From assembly GCF_947488515.1 (NCBI RefSeq), contig NZ_CANKZF010000002.1, forward strand, positions 248,001-312,000: a DNA stretch of 64,000 nt, given 5' to 3'. This document shows positions 32,776-41,956 of this stretch, piece by piece (the first letter of the stretch is position 1; every line of letters begins with the position of its first letter). This stretch comes from an uncultured Nocardioides sp. GTDB lineage: Bacteria > Actinomycetota > Actinomycetes > Propionibacteriales > Nocardioidaceae. The position numbers were made by a program, and so were the translations under genes. The notes beneath the pieces are model-generated. The model was given only the letters and a program-made list of their open reading frames with translations. It had not been told where the DNA came from and did no database searches.

Positions 32776-34185
32776 TCAGGAGTCGAAGCCCAGCCCGGCC
32801 CGGTCGAGCACCCGCAGGAAGCCGTTGCGGCGCCCCTCGCGGTGGTCGGCGCGGTCGAGAGACCAGCGCGTGAGGTTGATGCCGGCCGAGGCGAGCGGTT
32901 CCGGCGGGAAGGGCAGCGGACGTTCGCGCACCATCCGCAGCTCGGTGCGCTCGGTCGGCCGACCGCTGAGGAGGTCGAGCAGCACCTCGGCCGCCCAGCG
33001 GGTGGCGCGGACGCCGAGGCCGGTGAAGCCGGCGGCATGGGCGACCCGGCCGCCGTGGGTGGTGCCGTAGAACGCGGCGAACTGCGTGGACGTGTCGATC
33101 GCGCCGGCCCAGCGGTGCGTGAAGCGGACACCCTCGAGCTGGGGGAAGGTCGCGAGGAAGTGGGCGGCGAGGCGCTCGTGGCTCTCGGGCCGGTCCTCGT
33201 GGCGCGGGTGCAGCCGCCCGCCCGCGGGGTAGACAGCGTCGTACCCGCCCCACAGCACGCGGTCGTCGGCGGTGAGCCGGGCGTAGTGGAACTGGTTGGC
33301 GAGGTCGCCGAGCCCCTGCCGTCCGGCCCAGCCGATCGAGGCGCGCTGGTCGGCGGTGAGCGGCTCGGTGACGAGCACGTAGTCGTAGACCGGCACGGTC
33401 ATCAGCCGGTTGCGGCGCAGCAGGGCGGGGAAGACGCCCGTCGCGAGCACGACGTGGTCGGACGTGACGGTCGCGCGGTCGGTGGCGACCTCGACGACGT
33501 CGCCCTCGCGCCGGATCGCGGTCACGGCCGAGTGCTCGTGCACCTCCACGCCGAGGTCCGCGGCCGCCCGTGCCAGGCCGAGCGCGAGCCGGGCCGGGTG
33601 GACCAGGGCGGTGGTGTCGGGAGCGAGTCCGCCGGCCAGGAAGAGCGGGCTGTCGATCGCCTCGCGCACCTGTTCGCCGTCGAGGAAGCACGGCGAGTCG
33701 CGCAGCCACTCGACCTGGTGGTCCTCGACCGCGACCGACAGGGCGCCGGTCCGCTCCCACTCGCAGGCCAGGCCGAGGTCGCGCACGTCGGCCTCGAAGG
33801 CGTCGAGGTTGGCCGCGCCCAGCCGTTCGAGGACGTCGTACTCCTCGGGCCAGCGCGAGCGGCCGTTGTCCTCGCCGTGCGTCAGCGACGCCACGCAGAA
33901 GCCGCCGTTGCGCCCCGACGCCGCCCACCCGACGGTCTGCGCCTCCAGCAGAACGACCCGGCGGCCGGGGTCGCGGCGCTTGGCGTGGACGGCCGCCCAG
34001 AGGCCGAGGTAGCCGCCGCCGACGACGGTGAGGTCGGCGCGGGTCGGGGCGGTCAGCGGGTCGTACGCCGGCGCCGCGCCGACGTCGTCGAGCCAGAACA
34101 CCGCCGGCACGCTGTCGGCCAGCGACTCCGCCACGAGCCGCGGGTCCGGGGCGTGCCGCTCGTAGGCGGTGAGGTGGGCGGTCAC
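32776..34185 (-). CDS. DadA/PuuB-type FAD-dependent amine oxidoreductase
   Basis: A 469-aa flavoprotein: DLTVVGGGYLGLWAAVHAKRRDPG (FAD loop 56-61), EAQTVGWAASGRNGGF (the GRNGG feature of DAO-type enzymes such as gamma-glutamylputrescine oxidase), and a C-terminal FTGLGVRATRWAAEVLLDLL. It likely oxidises a primary amine, such as a polyamine derivative, to an aldehyde and ammonia. Its start is 13 bp from the end of the aminotransferase gene upstream, forming the last gene of a three-gene operon. Confidence 0.87.
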   Translation of the reverse strand: MTAHLTAYERHAPDPRLVAESLADSVPAVFWLDDVGAAPAYDPLTAPTRADLTVVGGGYLGLWAAVHAKRRDPGRRVVLLEAQTVGWAASGRNGGFCVASLTHGEDNGRSRWPEEYDVLERLGAANLDAFEADVRDLGLACEWERTGALSVAVEDHQVEWLRDSPCFLDGEQVREAIDSPLFLAGGLAPDTTALVHPARLALGLARAAADLGVEVHEHSAVTAIRREGDVVEVATDRATVTSDHVVLATGVFPALLRRNRLMTVPVYDYVLVTEPLTADQRASIGWAGRQGLGDLANQFHYARLTADDRVLWGGYDAVYPAGGRLHPRHEDRPESHERLAAHFLATFPQLEGVRFTHRWAGAIDTSTQFAAFYGTTHGGRVAHAAGFTGLGVRATRWAAEVLLDLLSGRPTERTELRMVRERPLPFPPEPLASAGINLTRWSLDRADHREGRRNGFLRVLDRAGLGFDS

Positions 34186-34198
34186 CGGGCGTCGGGCG

Positions 34199-35557
34199 TC
34201 AGCCGGCGGCCGCGGCCAGGGCGGCGTCGAGGATCGCGAGACCCTCGCGCGCCTCCTCGTCGGTCGTGGTGAGCGGCGGCACGACGTGGATCCGGTTGTA
34301 GTTGACGAAGGGCAGCATCCCGCGCTCCTGGCAGCCCTTCACGACTGCGGCCACCTCCGGGCTCGATCCGCCGTAGGGCGCCAGCGGCTCACGGGTCTCC
34401 CGGTCGCTGACCAGCTCCAGCGCCCAGAACGCCCCGGTGCCGCGCACCTCGCCGATCCACTCGTGCCGGTCGGCGAGCTCGCGGAGGCCGGGACCGAGCA
34501 CCTCGGAGCCGAGGCGGTCGGCGCGGCCGACCACGTCGTCGTCCTCCATCGCGCGGATCGTCGCCACCGCCGCGGCGCACGCCAGCGGGTGCCCGGAGTA
34601 GGTGAGCCCGCCGGGGTAGGTGCGGTGGGCGAAGGTCGAGTAGATCTCGTCGCTGATCGCGACGCCGCCGAGCGGGACGTAGCCGGAGTTCACGCCCTTG
34701 GCGAAGGTGATCAGGTCAGGGGTGATGCCGCCGTGCTCGACGGCGAACCACCGCCCGGCGCGGCCGAAGCCCGACATCACCTCGTCGGCGACGAGGACGA
34801 TGCCGTGGCGGTCGCAGATCTCCCGCACGCCGGCGAGGTAGCCCGGCGGCGGGACCATGATCCCCGCGGTGCCGGGGATCGCCTCGAGCACGATCGCGGC
34901 GATGGTCGACGGGCCCTCGAGGGCGACGACCTGCTCGAGGTGCGCGAGCGCCCGCTCGCACTCCTCGGCCTCGGTGGTGGCGTGGAAGGCGCTGCTGTAG
35001 AGGAACGGGCCGAAGAAGTGCACCGTGCCGGCCGAGCCGTGGTCGCTGGCCCACCGGCGCGGGTCGCCGGTCATGTTGACCGCGAGGTGGGTGCCGCCGT
35101 GATAGCTGCGGTAGGTCGTCAGCACCTTGTGGCGGCCGGTGTGCAGACGTGCCATGCGTACGGCGTGCTCGTTGGCGTCGGCACCGCCGTTGGTGAAGAA
35201 GACGTGGTCCAGGTCGCCGGGGGTGTGGCTCGCGATGAGGCGGGCGGCCTCGGAGCGGGCGCCGTTGGCCACCGCCGGGGCGACCGTGCAGAGGTGCGCC
35301 GCCTGCTCCTGGATCGCGGCGACGATGCGCGGGTGCTGGTGGCCGAGGTTGGTGAAGACGAGCTGCGAGCTGAAGTCGAGGTAGCGCTTGTCATCGGCGT
35401 CCCAGACGTGACTGCCCTCGGTGCGGGTGATCACCATCGGGCTGATCTCGGCCTGGGCCGACCAGGAGTGGAAGACGTGCGCTCGGTCGAGCTCGTAGGC
35501 CCGCCCGGCGTCGTACGTGCTGGCCAGGTCGCTCGTGGTGGTGAGGACGTCAGTCAT
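34199..35557 (-). CDS. Class III PLP aminotransferase (omega-amino acid:pyruvate/GABA-type)
   Basis: A 452-aa fold-type I aminotransferase. PLP Lys287 stands in FAKGVNSGYVPLGG, the cofactor-binding Asp258 in VADEVMSGFGR, and NGGADANEHAVRMAR is the family phosphate-binding loop. It moves an amino group from an omega- or beta-amino acid (GABA, beta-alanine, beta-aminoisobutyrate) to a keto acid. Next to an mmsA-type dehydrogenase, beta-alanine or beta-aminoisobutyrate is the more likely substrate. Its ATG overlaps the dehydrogenase end by 8 bp. Confidence 0.88.
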   Translation of the reverse strand: MTDVLTTTSDLASTYDAGRAYELDRAHVFHSWSAQAEISPMVITRTEGSHVWDADDKRYLDFSSQLVFTNLGHQHPRIVAAIQEQAAHLCTVAPAVANGARSEAARLIASHTPGDLDHVFFTNGGADANEHAVRMARLHTGRHKVLTTYRSYHGGTHLAVNMTGDPRRWASDHGSAGTVHFFGPFLYSSAFHATTEAEECERALAHLEQVVALEGPSTIAAIVLEAIPGTAGIMVPPPGYLAGVREICDRHGIVLVADEVMSGFGRAGRWFAVEHGGITPDLITFAKGVNSGYVPLGGVAISDEIYSTFAHRTYPGGLTYSGHPLACAAAVATIRAMEDDDVVGRADRLGSEVLGPGLRELADRHEWIGEVRGTGAFWALELVSDRETREPLAPYGGSSPEVAAVVKGCQERGMLPFVNYNRIHVVPPLTTTDEEAREGLAILDAALAAAAG

Positions 35558-37118
35558 TGCGCGGGAATCCCAGCTCGAGGCCGCCCTCGGGGCGGTTGGC
35601 GGGGTCGATCCACCGGGTGGTGACGACCTTGCCGCGGGTGAAGAAGTGGACGCCCTCGGTGCCGTGGGCATGGGTGTCGCCGAACAGCGAGCGCTTCCAG
35701 CCGCCGAAGGAGTAGTAGGCGACCGGCACCGGGACGGGCACGTTGACGCCGATCATCCCGACGGTCACGTCGGCCTCGAAGCGCCGGGCCGCGCCGCCGT
35801 CGTTGGTGAAGACCGCGGTGCCGTTGCCGTACTCGTTGGCGTTGACCAGCGCGACGGCCTCCTCGTAGGACTTCGCGCGGACCACCGACAGGACGGGGCC
35901 GAAGATCTCCTCGCGGTAGATGTCCATGTCGGGGGTGACGTCGTCGAAGAGCGTCGGGCCGAGCCAGAAGCCCTCGCCCACGTCCGTGGAGCCGCCGCGG
36001 GCCGCGACGTCGCGGCCGTCGACGACGACCTTCGCGCCGGCGGCCTCGCCGGAGTCGATGAACGAGCTGACCTTGTCGCGGTGGGCCTTCGTGACGAGCG
36101 GCCCCATGTCGGCCTCCTTGCCCGACGCGTCACTCCCGGTGGCCTCCTTGCCGCCGTCGCCGATCAGCAGCGTGCGGGTGCGGTCGGCGATCCGGGCGAC
36201 GAGCTCGTCGCCGATCGGGTCGACCGCGACGAGCACGCTGATCGCCATGCAGCGCTCGCCCGCGCTGCCGTAGCCCGCATTGACCGCCGAGTCCGCGGCG
36301 AGGTCGAGGTCGGCGTCGGGCAGCACGACCATGTGGTTCTTGGCGCCGCCGAGGGCCTGGACGCGCTTGCCGTGCCGGCTCGCGGTCTCGTAGACGTACT
36401 CCGCGATCGGCGTGGAGCCGACGAAGCTGATGGCCTGCACGTCGGGGCTGGTGAGCAGCGCGTCGACGGCGGTCTTGTCGCCGTGCAGGACGTTGAAGAC
36501 GCCGTCGGGGAGCCCGGCCTCCTGCCACAGCGCGGCGATCCAGCTCGCGGCGCTCGGGTCCTTCTCGCTCGGCTTGAGCACGACGGCGTTGCCCGCCGCG
36601 ATCGCGATGGGGAAGAACCACATCGGGACCATCGCCGGGAAGTTGAAGGGGCTGATGATGCCCACCACGCCGAGGGGGACGCGCTTGGAGTGCACGTCGA
36701 TGCCGGTCGAGGCCTCCTCGCTGTGGCCGCCCTTGAGCAGGTGGGAGATCCCGCACGCGAACTCCACCACCTCGAGCCCGCGGGCGATCTCGCCCATCGC
36801 GTCGGAGTGCACCTTGCCGTGCTCGGCGGTGATGATCGCGGCGAGCTCGTCCTTGCGGGCGTTGAGCAGCTCGCGGAAGGAGAAGAGCACCTGCGTACGA
36901 CGTGCCAGCGACGTCGTGCCCCAGACCCGGGCGGCGCGCGACGCGGCGGCGATGACGTGGGCGGCGTCGGCCTCGCTCGCGAGCGCGACGCGACCGGTGA
37001 CGCGACCGGTCGCGGGGTTGGTCACGTCGGCCCAGCCGGTGGGGGAGCCGGTCAGGGGCGAGCCGTCGACCCAGTGCACGATCTCGACGGGGACCTCGTG
37101 GGGAGTGGCGGTGGTCAT
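35550..37118 (-). CDS. mmsA: CoA-acylating methylmalonate/malonate-semialdehyde dehydrogenase
   Basis: A 522-aa aldehyde dehydrogenase. Catalytic Cys290 (GYGSAGERCMA) and Asn159 (SPFNFP) are present, and the usual base Glu is replaced in ALGGAKNH, the hallmark of the CoA-dependent MMSDH subgroup that makes propionyl- or acetyl-CoA plus CO2. ATG 37118 is preferred (AGGATGAG upstream) over ATG 37127. There is an insertion of about 15 residues rich in Gly/Lys/Ser around EATGSDASGKEAD relative to the usual length. First gene of the three-gene operon, divergent from the PucR regulator. Confidence 0.92.
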   Translation of the reverse strand: MTTATPHEVPVEIVHWVDGSPLTGSPTGWADVTNPATGRVTGRVALASEADAAHVIAAASRAARVWGTTSLARRTQVLFSFRELLNARKDELAAIITAEHGKVHSDAMGEIARGLEVVEFACGISHLLKGGHSEEASTGIDVHSKRVPLGVVGIISPFNFPAMVPMWFFPIAIAAGNAVVLKPSEKDPSAASWIAALWQEAGLPDGVFNVLHGDKTAVDALLTSPDVQAISFVGSTPIAEYVYETASRHGKRVQALGGAKNHMVVLPDADLDLAADSAVNAGYGSAGERCMAISVLVAVDPIGDELVARIADRTRTLLIGDGGKEATGSDASGKEADMGPLVTKAHRDKVSSFIDSGEAAGAKVVVDGRDVAARGGSTDVGEGFWLGPTLFDDVTPDMDIYREEIFGPVLSVVRAKSYEEAVALVNANEYGNGTAVFTNDGGAARRFEADVTVGMIGVNVPVPVPVAYYSFGGWKRSLFGDTHAHGTEGVHFFTRGKVVTTRWIDPANRPEGGLELGFPRND

Positions 37119-37140
37119 GCGGCTCATCCTGCTCGGTGTA

Positions 37141-37160
37141 CGACACGTCGGCGGGTGTCG
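37141..37160. promoter_or_regulatory. Inverted repeat in the mmsA/pucR intergenic region, candidate operator
   Basis: CGACAC (37141-37146) and GTGTCG (37155-37160) form a perfect 6-8-6 inverted repeat midway between the divergent starts, the natural place for the PucR protein to act on both. Confidence 0.33.
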
Positions 37161-37212
37161 GATCGTCGGCATCGGGCGCAGCGGCCGGACACTTCGTCAC
37201 CCCGTGCGCGCG

Positions 37213-37218
37213 TAGGCT
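37213..37218 (+). promoter_or_regulatory. Candidate -10 (TAGGCT) of a leaderless promoter for the PucR gene
   Basis: TAGGCT, 7 nt, then GTG 37226, with no ribosome site between. Confidence 0.42.
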
Positions 37219-37225
37219 GGGCGTC

Positions 37226-38842
37226 GTGGTCGACGTGACGCCGGGGGTGACGCTCCGTGAGGCGCTGGAGCTCCCCACCTTCCGCCGCGCCGCTCCCGAG
37301 GTGCTCGCCGGCGCCGCCGGCACGGACCGGGCGATCCGCTGGGTGCACGCCACCGAGCGACCCGACGTGCGCCAGCTGCTCCGCGCGGGCGACCTCCTGC
37401 TCACCATGGGCACCGGCCTGCCGGGCGACGACGACGCGGCCGGGCTGGTGTCGTTCGTCGACGAGCTCGCCGACGTCGGCAGTGCGGGAGTGGTCGTCGA
37501 GCTCGGCCGGCGGTGGGGGTCCGCGCTGCCCGACGCCCTGGTCGACGCCTGCGAGCGGCACGGCCTGCCGTTGGTCGTGCTGGCCCGGGAGACCCGGTTC
37601 GCGGCGCTCGCGCAGGAGATCGGCGAGCGCGTGGTCGACCAGCAGCTCACCGAGCTGCGCGAGGCGCAGCGCGTGCACGAGACCTTCACCGAGCTCAGCA
37701 ACGAGCTGGCCAGCCCCGTCGAGGTCCTCCGGGCCGTGCAGCGCCTTGCCGACGCGCCCGTGGTGGTCGAGAACGCCCAGCACCGGCCGCTCGACTACTT
37801 CGCCGGGCCCGACGAGGACGACGGCTTCCTCGACGGCTGGCCGGCCCGCTCGCGCCGCGTCGAGGTGGCCGGCCGCACCGGCTGGGACGCCGCCAACGGC
37901 TGGCTGGTGACCAGGCTCGGCACGGCGGACCGGACATGGGGCCGCCTGGTCATCGGGTCGCCGCAGGCGCCGTCGCAGCGGCTGGTCGCCGTCGCCGAGC
38001 GCGCCGCGTCGGCCCTCGCGCTGCACCGGCTGCACGACCGCGACCGCGGCACCCTCATGCGACGCACGCACCTCGAGCTGCTCACCGGGCTGGTCGAGGA
38101 CCCCGGCTCCGACGACGTACGACGTCGCTGCGAGCTGGCCGGATTCCCGGTGCACCGCCGCAGCCTCACCGGTGTCGTCGTCCGCGGCCGGATCGGCACC
38201 GTGGCGCCCGTGGACCTGGACGAGGTGGCCGCCACGGTCGTCCGGGCGGCGCACGCGCTGCGGGTGCCGACGCTGGTGTCCGAGGTCGAGCGCGACCTGC
38301 GCGTGCTCGTCTCGACCACCCCCGGCGCGGACGCCGACGAGCTGGTCGACCGGCTGGCCGCGCGCGTGCTGGCCCACCACGACGTCGTCGTCGCCGCGGG
38401 CCGCACCGCACCCGACCGCACCGGCGTCGCCCGCACGGTGGCCGAGGCCGGGCAGGTCGCCGACGCCGCACCGCAGGCGCGGCGCGAGCAGGACCCCGAC
38501 GTGCACCGGCTCGCCGACCTGCACCTGCGCGGCCTGCTGGCGCTGCTCGGCGCAGACGAGCGCGTCCGGCTCTTCGTGGAGCGCGAGCTCGGGCCGCTGC
38601 AGGAGCACGACCGGGCCGACGGGTCCCGGACCGAGCTCCTCGCCGCCCTGCGCGCGCTACTGCTGCACCCGTCCAGCAAGACCGAGGCGGCCGCCAGCCT
38701 GCACCTGTCGCGGGCCGCCTTCTACGACCGGCTCGCGCGGATCGAGGCGGTCCTCGACGCCGACCTCGACGACCCCGACGTCCGCGTCTCGCTCCACGTC
38801 GCGCTCGTGGCAGACGAACTGTTGGGCGGGCGGCCGAAGTGA
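37226..38842 (+). CDS. PucR-family transcription regulator
   Basis: A 538-aa regulator: an N-terminal PucR domain (TLREALELPTFRRAAPEVLAG, WVHATERPDVRQLLRAGDLLLTMG), a middle GGDEF-like/linker region, and the C-terminal PucR HTH (LLALLGADERVRLFVERELGPL, LLHPSSKTEAAASLHLSRAAFYDRLARIEAVLDADLDDPDVRVSLHVAL). The family controls purine, amine and GABA use. Placed between the mmsA operon and the cupin/aldehyde dehydrogenase genes, it probably controls both. Confidence 0.9.
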   Translation: MVDVTPGVTLREALELPTFRRAAPEVLAGAAGTDRAIRWVHATERPDVRQLLRAGDLLLTMGTGLPGDDDAAGLVSFVDELADVGSAGVVVELGRRWGSALPDALVDACERHGLPLVVLARETRFAALAQEIGERVVDQQLTELREAQRVHETFTELSNELASPVEVLRAVQRLADAPVVVENAQHRPLDYFAGPDEDDGFLDGWPARSRRVEVAGRTGWDAANGWLVTRLGTADRTWGRLVIGSPQAPSQRLVAVAERAASALALHRLHDRDRGTLMRRTHLELLTGLVEDPGSDDVRRRCELAGFPVHRRSLTGVVVRGRIGTVAPVDLDEVAATVVRAAHALRVPTLVSEVERDLRVLVSTTPGADADELVDRLAARVLAHHDVVVAAGRTAPDRTGVARTVAEAGQVADAAPQARREQDPDVHRLADLHLRGLLALLGADERVRLFVERELGPLQEHDRADGSRTELLAALRALLLHPSSKTEAAASLHLSRAAFYDRLARIEAVLDADLDDPDVRVSLHVALVADELLGGRPK

Positions 38843-38891
38843 CGACAGATCGTCGGTCCACGGGTGCCCCGCCGCTGGGGACGATGCGGAC

Positions 38892-39230
38892 ATGACCCGC
38901 GTGACCACCCGTGTCCTCGACGTCGCCACCACCGTGCCGACCACTCCGCTCGACCCCGGCACCGTCGTCGACGGTTCCCCCGCGGCCGGCTCGCGCGCGC
39001 TCGCCGCGGTCTCCGGGGTCGAGGTCGGCGTGTGGGAGATGACGCCGGGCACCGCGACCGACGTCGAGGTCGACGAGGTGTTCGTCGTGCTCTCCGGCTC
39101 GGGCACGGTGTCCTTCGACGACGACGGCGAGCAGGTCGACCTCGCGCCCGGCAGCGTCGTACGCCTGCGGGCCGGCGAGCGCACCACCTGGGTCGTCCGC
39201 GAGACCATCCGCAAGATCTACGTCGCCTGA
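38892..39230 (+). CDS. Small cupin-domain protein
   Basis: A 112-aa single cupin of the type fused or adjacent to amine-catabolic genes: VGVWEMTPGTATDVEVDEVFVVLSGSGTVSF then DLAPGSVVRLRAGERTTWVV. The second-motif His is absent and Val/Glu residues stand where some metal ligands would be, so it may not bind metal. It lies 28 bp before the aldehyde dehydrogenase gene and shares its direction. Confidence 0.8.
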   Translation: MTRVTTRVLDVATTVPTTPLDPGTVVDGSPAAGSRALAAVSGVEVGVWEMTPGTATDVEVDEVFVVLSGSGTVSFDDDGEQVDLAPGSVVRLRAGERTTWVVRETIRKIYVA

Positions 39231-39258
39231 GCACCGACCTGTCGAGCAAGGAGTCCCC

Positions 39259-40698
39259 ATGACCGAGCCCACCGACCAGACGGTCCGCAACTTCATCGAC
39301 GGCGAGCTCGTCGCGTCGACGACCACCGACTTCATCGACCTCGTCGACCCGGTGACCGGCGAGCCCAACGGCCGCTCGCCGATCTCGACGCACGAGGAGG
39401 TCGACCGGGCGTACGCCGCCGCCGAGCGCGCGTCGACCACGTGGAAGCGGCTCACCCCCGGGGCGCGACAGGCGTACCTCCTCGACCTCGCCACCGCGAT
39501 CGCCGGTCGACGCGACGAGATCAGCGCGGTGCAGGCCCGCGACACCGGCCAGCCGCTGCGCTACATCGCGAGCGAGGAGGTCGACCAGGGCGTCGACCAG
39601 CTGCGGTTCTTCGCCGGCGCCGCGCGGCTGCTGGAGGGGAAGTCGTCGGGGGAGTACCTCGAGGGCCACACCTCGGCGATCCGCCGTGAGCCCATCGGGG
39701 TCGTCGGGCAGGTGACGCCGTGGAACTACCCGTTCGCGATGGCGATCTGGAAGGTCGCGCCCGCCCTCGCGGCCGGCAACACCGTCGTCCTCAAGCCCAG
39801 CGACACCACGCCGCGATCGACCGTGCTGCTCGCCGAGATCGCCGGCGGGATCCTGCCGCCCGGTGTCCTCAACGTCGTCAACGGCGACGCCTCGACCGGT
39901 CGCTACCTCGTCGAGCACCCGACCCCCGGCCTGGTCGCGATCACCGGCTCCGTCCGGGCCGGCACGGAGGTCGCGCTGTCGGCGGCGAGGTCCCTCAAGC
40001 GCGTGCACCTCGAGCTCGGCGGGAAGGCGCCCGTCGTCGTGATGCCGGACGCCGACCTGCCGCGCGCGGCGGAGATGATCGCAGCGGCGGCCTACTTCAA
40101 CGCCGGCCAGGACTGCACCGCCGCCACCCGCGTCATCGCGCACAGCAGCGTCCACGACGAGCTGGCCGACCTGCTCGTCAAGGCGGCTGAGGGCACGTTG
40201 CCGGGCGCGCCGTCGGACGAGGAGGCGGAGTACGGGCCGCTCAACAACGCCGGCCACCTCGCGAAGGTCGAGGCGTTCCTCGCGGAGCTGCCCGACCACG
40301 CGACCGTCCGCACCGGGGGGAGCCGGCGCGGCGAGGCGGGGTTCTTCTTCGCCCCGACCGTCGTCACCGGCGTACGCCAGGACGACCGCATCGTGCAGGA
40401 GGAGGTCTTCGGACCGGTGCTCACCGTGCAGTCCTTCGACGACGAGGCCGACGCGGTCGCGATGGCCAACGGCGTTCCCTACGGGCTCGCTGCCAGCGTG
40501 TGGACCCGCGATGTCGGCGTCGCCGACCGGCTCACCCGCGAGCTCGACTTCGGGTGCGTGTGGGTCAACACCCACATCCCGTTCGTCTCGGAGATGCCGC
40601 ACGGCGGCTTCGGCGCCTCCGGCTACGGCAAGGACCTGTCGGGCTACGGCTTCGACGACTACACGCGCATCAAGCACGTGATGACGGCGCACTACTGA
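39259..40698 (+). CDS. Gamma-aminobutyraldehyde/omega-aminoaldehyde dehydrogenase-like ALDH
   Basis: A 479-aa NAD(P)-dependent aldehyde dehydrogenase with all catalytic residues: Asn in VTPWNYP, Glu in LELGGKAP, Cys in NAGQDCTAATRV, and the C-terminal GGFGASGYGKDLSGYGFDDYT. The last segment and length match gamma-aminobutyraldehyde dehydrogenases. It would oxidise the aminoaldehyde formed by the DadA/PuuB-type oxidase to GABA or beta-alanine for the aminotransferase. A GGAG ribosome site precedes ATG 39259. Confidence 0.88.
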   Translation: MTEPTDQTVRNFIDGELVASTTTDFIDLVDPVTGEPNGRSPISTHEEVDRAYAAAERASTTWKRLTPGARQAYLLDLATAIAGRRDEISAVQARDTGQPLRYIASEEVDQGVDQLRFFAGAARLLEGKSSGEYLEGHTSAIRREPIGVVGQVTPWNYPFAMAIWKVAPALAAGNTVVLKPSDTTPRSTVLLAEIAGGILPPGVLNVVNGDASTGRYLVEHPTPGLVAITGSVRAGTEVALSAARSLKRVHLELGGKAPVVVMPDADLPRAAEMIAAAAYFNAGQDCTAATRVIAHSSVHDELADLLVKAAEGTLPGAPSDEEAEYGPLNNAGHLAKVEAFLAELPDHATVRTGGSRRGEAGFFFAPTVVTGVRQDDRIVQEEVFGPVLTVQSFDDEADAVAMANGVPYGLAASVWTRDVGVADRLTRELDFGCVWVNTHIPFVSEMPHGGFGASGYGKDLSGYGFDDYTRIKHVMTAHY

Positions 40699-40720
40699 CG
40701 GCCTGCTGCAGCCCCGGCGG

Positions 40721-41296
40721 CTACTCCTCCGGCACACCCACGTCGAACACGTCGAGCAGCTGGGCGAGGGTGCGGTAGTAGCCGACGAGCACGACCAGCT
40801 CGGTGAGGGTCGTGGTGCCCAGTGCGGCGGCGTACGCGCCGTAGGTCTGGTCGTCCATCCGGGCGCCCGTGCCGGCATCGGCCACCAGTCGCCGACAGAG
40901 CTCGTGCGCGGCGTGCTCGTGGGGGTCCGCCGAGGTGAAGGAGCCGTCGGCGAGAGCGGCGAGCTCGTCCTCGGTGAGCCCGGCCGCCCGCCCGACGCGC
41001 TCGTGGGCGTACGCCTCGAACGTGCTCCCGGTCGCGCTCGCGACGGCCAGGATCGCGATCTCGCGGGTGCGGGCGCTGAGGCCGGTGGCGTAGCGGATCG
41101 CGGAGCCGAGCTCCTGCAACGGGGCGCCGAGCGCCGGCTCGTGCAGCATGACCCCGAACGGGCCGGTCAGCGAGCCGTCCTCCTGGACGAGCGGGAAGTG
41201 CTGCGGGCCGTCCCCGCGCGGTCCGCCGAGGATCTGCTCGCGCAGCGCACGCTGCGCGTCGCCCAGCTCGGCGGGGGTCAGGTCGGGCAGGCGCAC
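40721..41296 (-). CDS. Carboxymuconolactone decarboxylase-family protein
   Basis: A 191-aa AhpD/CMD-like helical protein: AIRYATGLSARTREIAILAVASATGSTFEAYAHERVGRAAGL. The usual CxxC of peroxidase-type AhpD is missing (AVASATGS stands in that region), so it resembles the cysteine-free decarboxylase branch. GTG 41296 has AGGAG 6 nt upstream; the longer frame upstream runs through repeat DNA and is discarded. Confidence 0.8.
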   Translation of the reverse strand: MRLPDLTPAELGDAQRALREQILGGPRGDGPQHFPLVQEDGSLTGPFGVMLHEPALGAPLQELGSAIRYATGLSARTREIAILAVASATGSTFEAYAHERVGRAAGLTEDELAALADGSFTSADPHEHAAHELCRRLVADAGTGARMDDQTYGAYAAALGTTTLTELVVLVGYYRTLAQLLDVFDVGVPEE

Positions 41297-41369
41297 GCGG
41301 TCTCCTGCTGGTGGGGTGGGTGCGGTCGTGCGCGACCGTACCGGGGGTGGCGCCGCTCGTCCGTCCAAG

Positions 41370-41460
41370 GTGGCGGCACACGACATCGGACAGCCGGTGG
41401 TGGATGTCGTCCGCCGCCACCCTGGCGGCTCCGCGGCCGCTCGATGTCGTACGCCGCCAC
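41370..41460. repeat. Interspersed palindromic motif, three related 18-bp arms
   Basis: GTGGCGGCACACGACATC (41370-41387) is nearly complementary (two mismatches each) to GATGTCGTCCGCCGCCAC (41403-41420) and to GATGTCGTACGCCGCCAC (41443-41460). The two right arms are direct repeats 40 bp apart. They occupy the 198-bp gap between divergent genes and could be operators or a REP-like element. Confidence 0.65.
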
Positions 41461-41494
41461 GATGGGACGGCCGCCCGTCGGGCATCCTTGACCC

Positions 41495-41893
41495 ATGCGC
41501 TTCACCGAGCACGAGCTGACCGTTGCCGTCACCGCCGCCGCCAAGATCGTGGCCGGCGGCAAGGTCGGCCGCCGCGCCAAGGGGGAGGAGGCGTGGGAGT
41601 CGATGAGCAAGATCGACCGCTACCACCTCCTCGAGGCGGTGGGCAGCCAGGTGCTGCCCGTGCTGCTCGCGCTGCCCGACGTGGAGGTGGCCTCCGGCAC
41701 CCGCCCCACCTTCACCGACGCCCAGATCGGGGAGGCGGTGGAGCAGACGCTCGGCGAGACCGGAGTGGGCCGGCTGCGCCAGAAGGTCACGGTGGCCGCC
41801 CGTCTCACGCTCGTGCGCACGGCGCTCGCGCAGCTCCCGGTGCGCCAGGACCCCGACGCGCTGATCGTGCCCGACTCCCTCGACGGCCTGTGA
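41495..41893 (+). CDS. Conserved hypothetical cytoplasmic protein
   Basis: A 132-aa protein beginning MRFTEHELTVAVTAAAK; mostly helical, no signal, membrane segment or Cys. VGRRAKGEEAWESMSKIDRYHLLEAVGSQVLPVLLALPDVEV and TLVRTALAQLPVRQDPDALIVPD look like a compact domain. I do not recognise the family. CATCCT lies 6 nt before the ATG. Confidence 0.65.
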   Translation: MRFTEHELTVAVTAAAKIVAGGKVGRRAKGEEAWESMSKIDRYHLLEAVGSQVLPVLLALPDVEVASGTRPTFTDAQIGEAVEQTLGETGVGRLRQKVTVAARLTLVRTALAQLPVRQDPDALIVPDSLDGL

Positions 41894-41956
41894 CGGGGAC
41901 CACGCCCTGAGAACCCTGAGGATGGCGCTCAGGTTGGGTGCGTACCGTCGGGTGCG

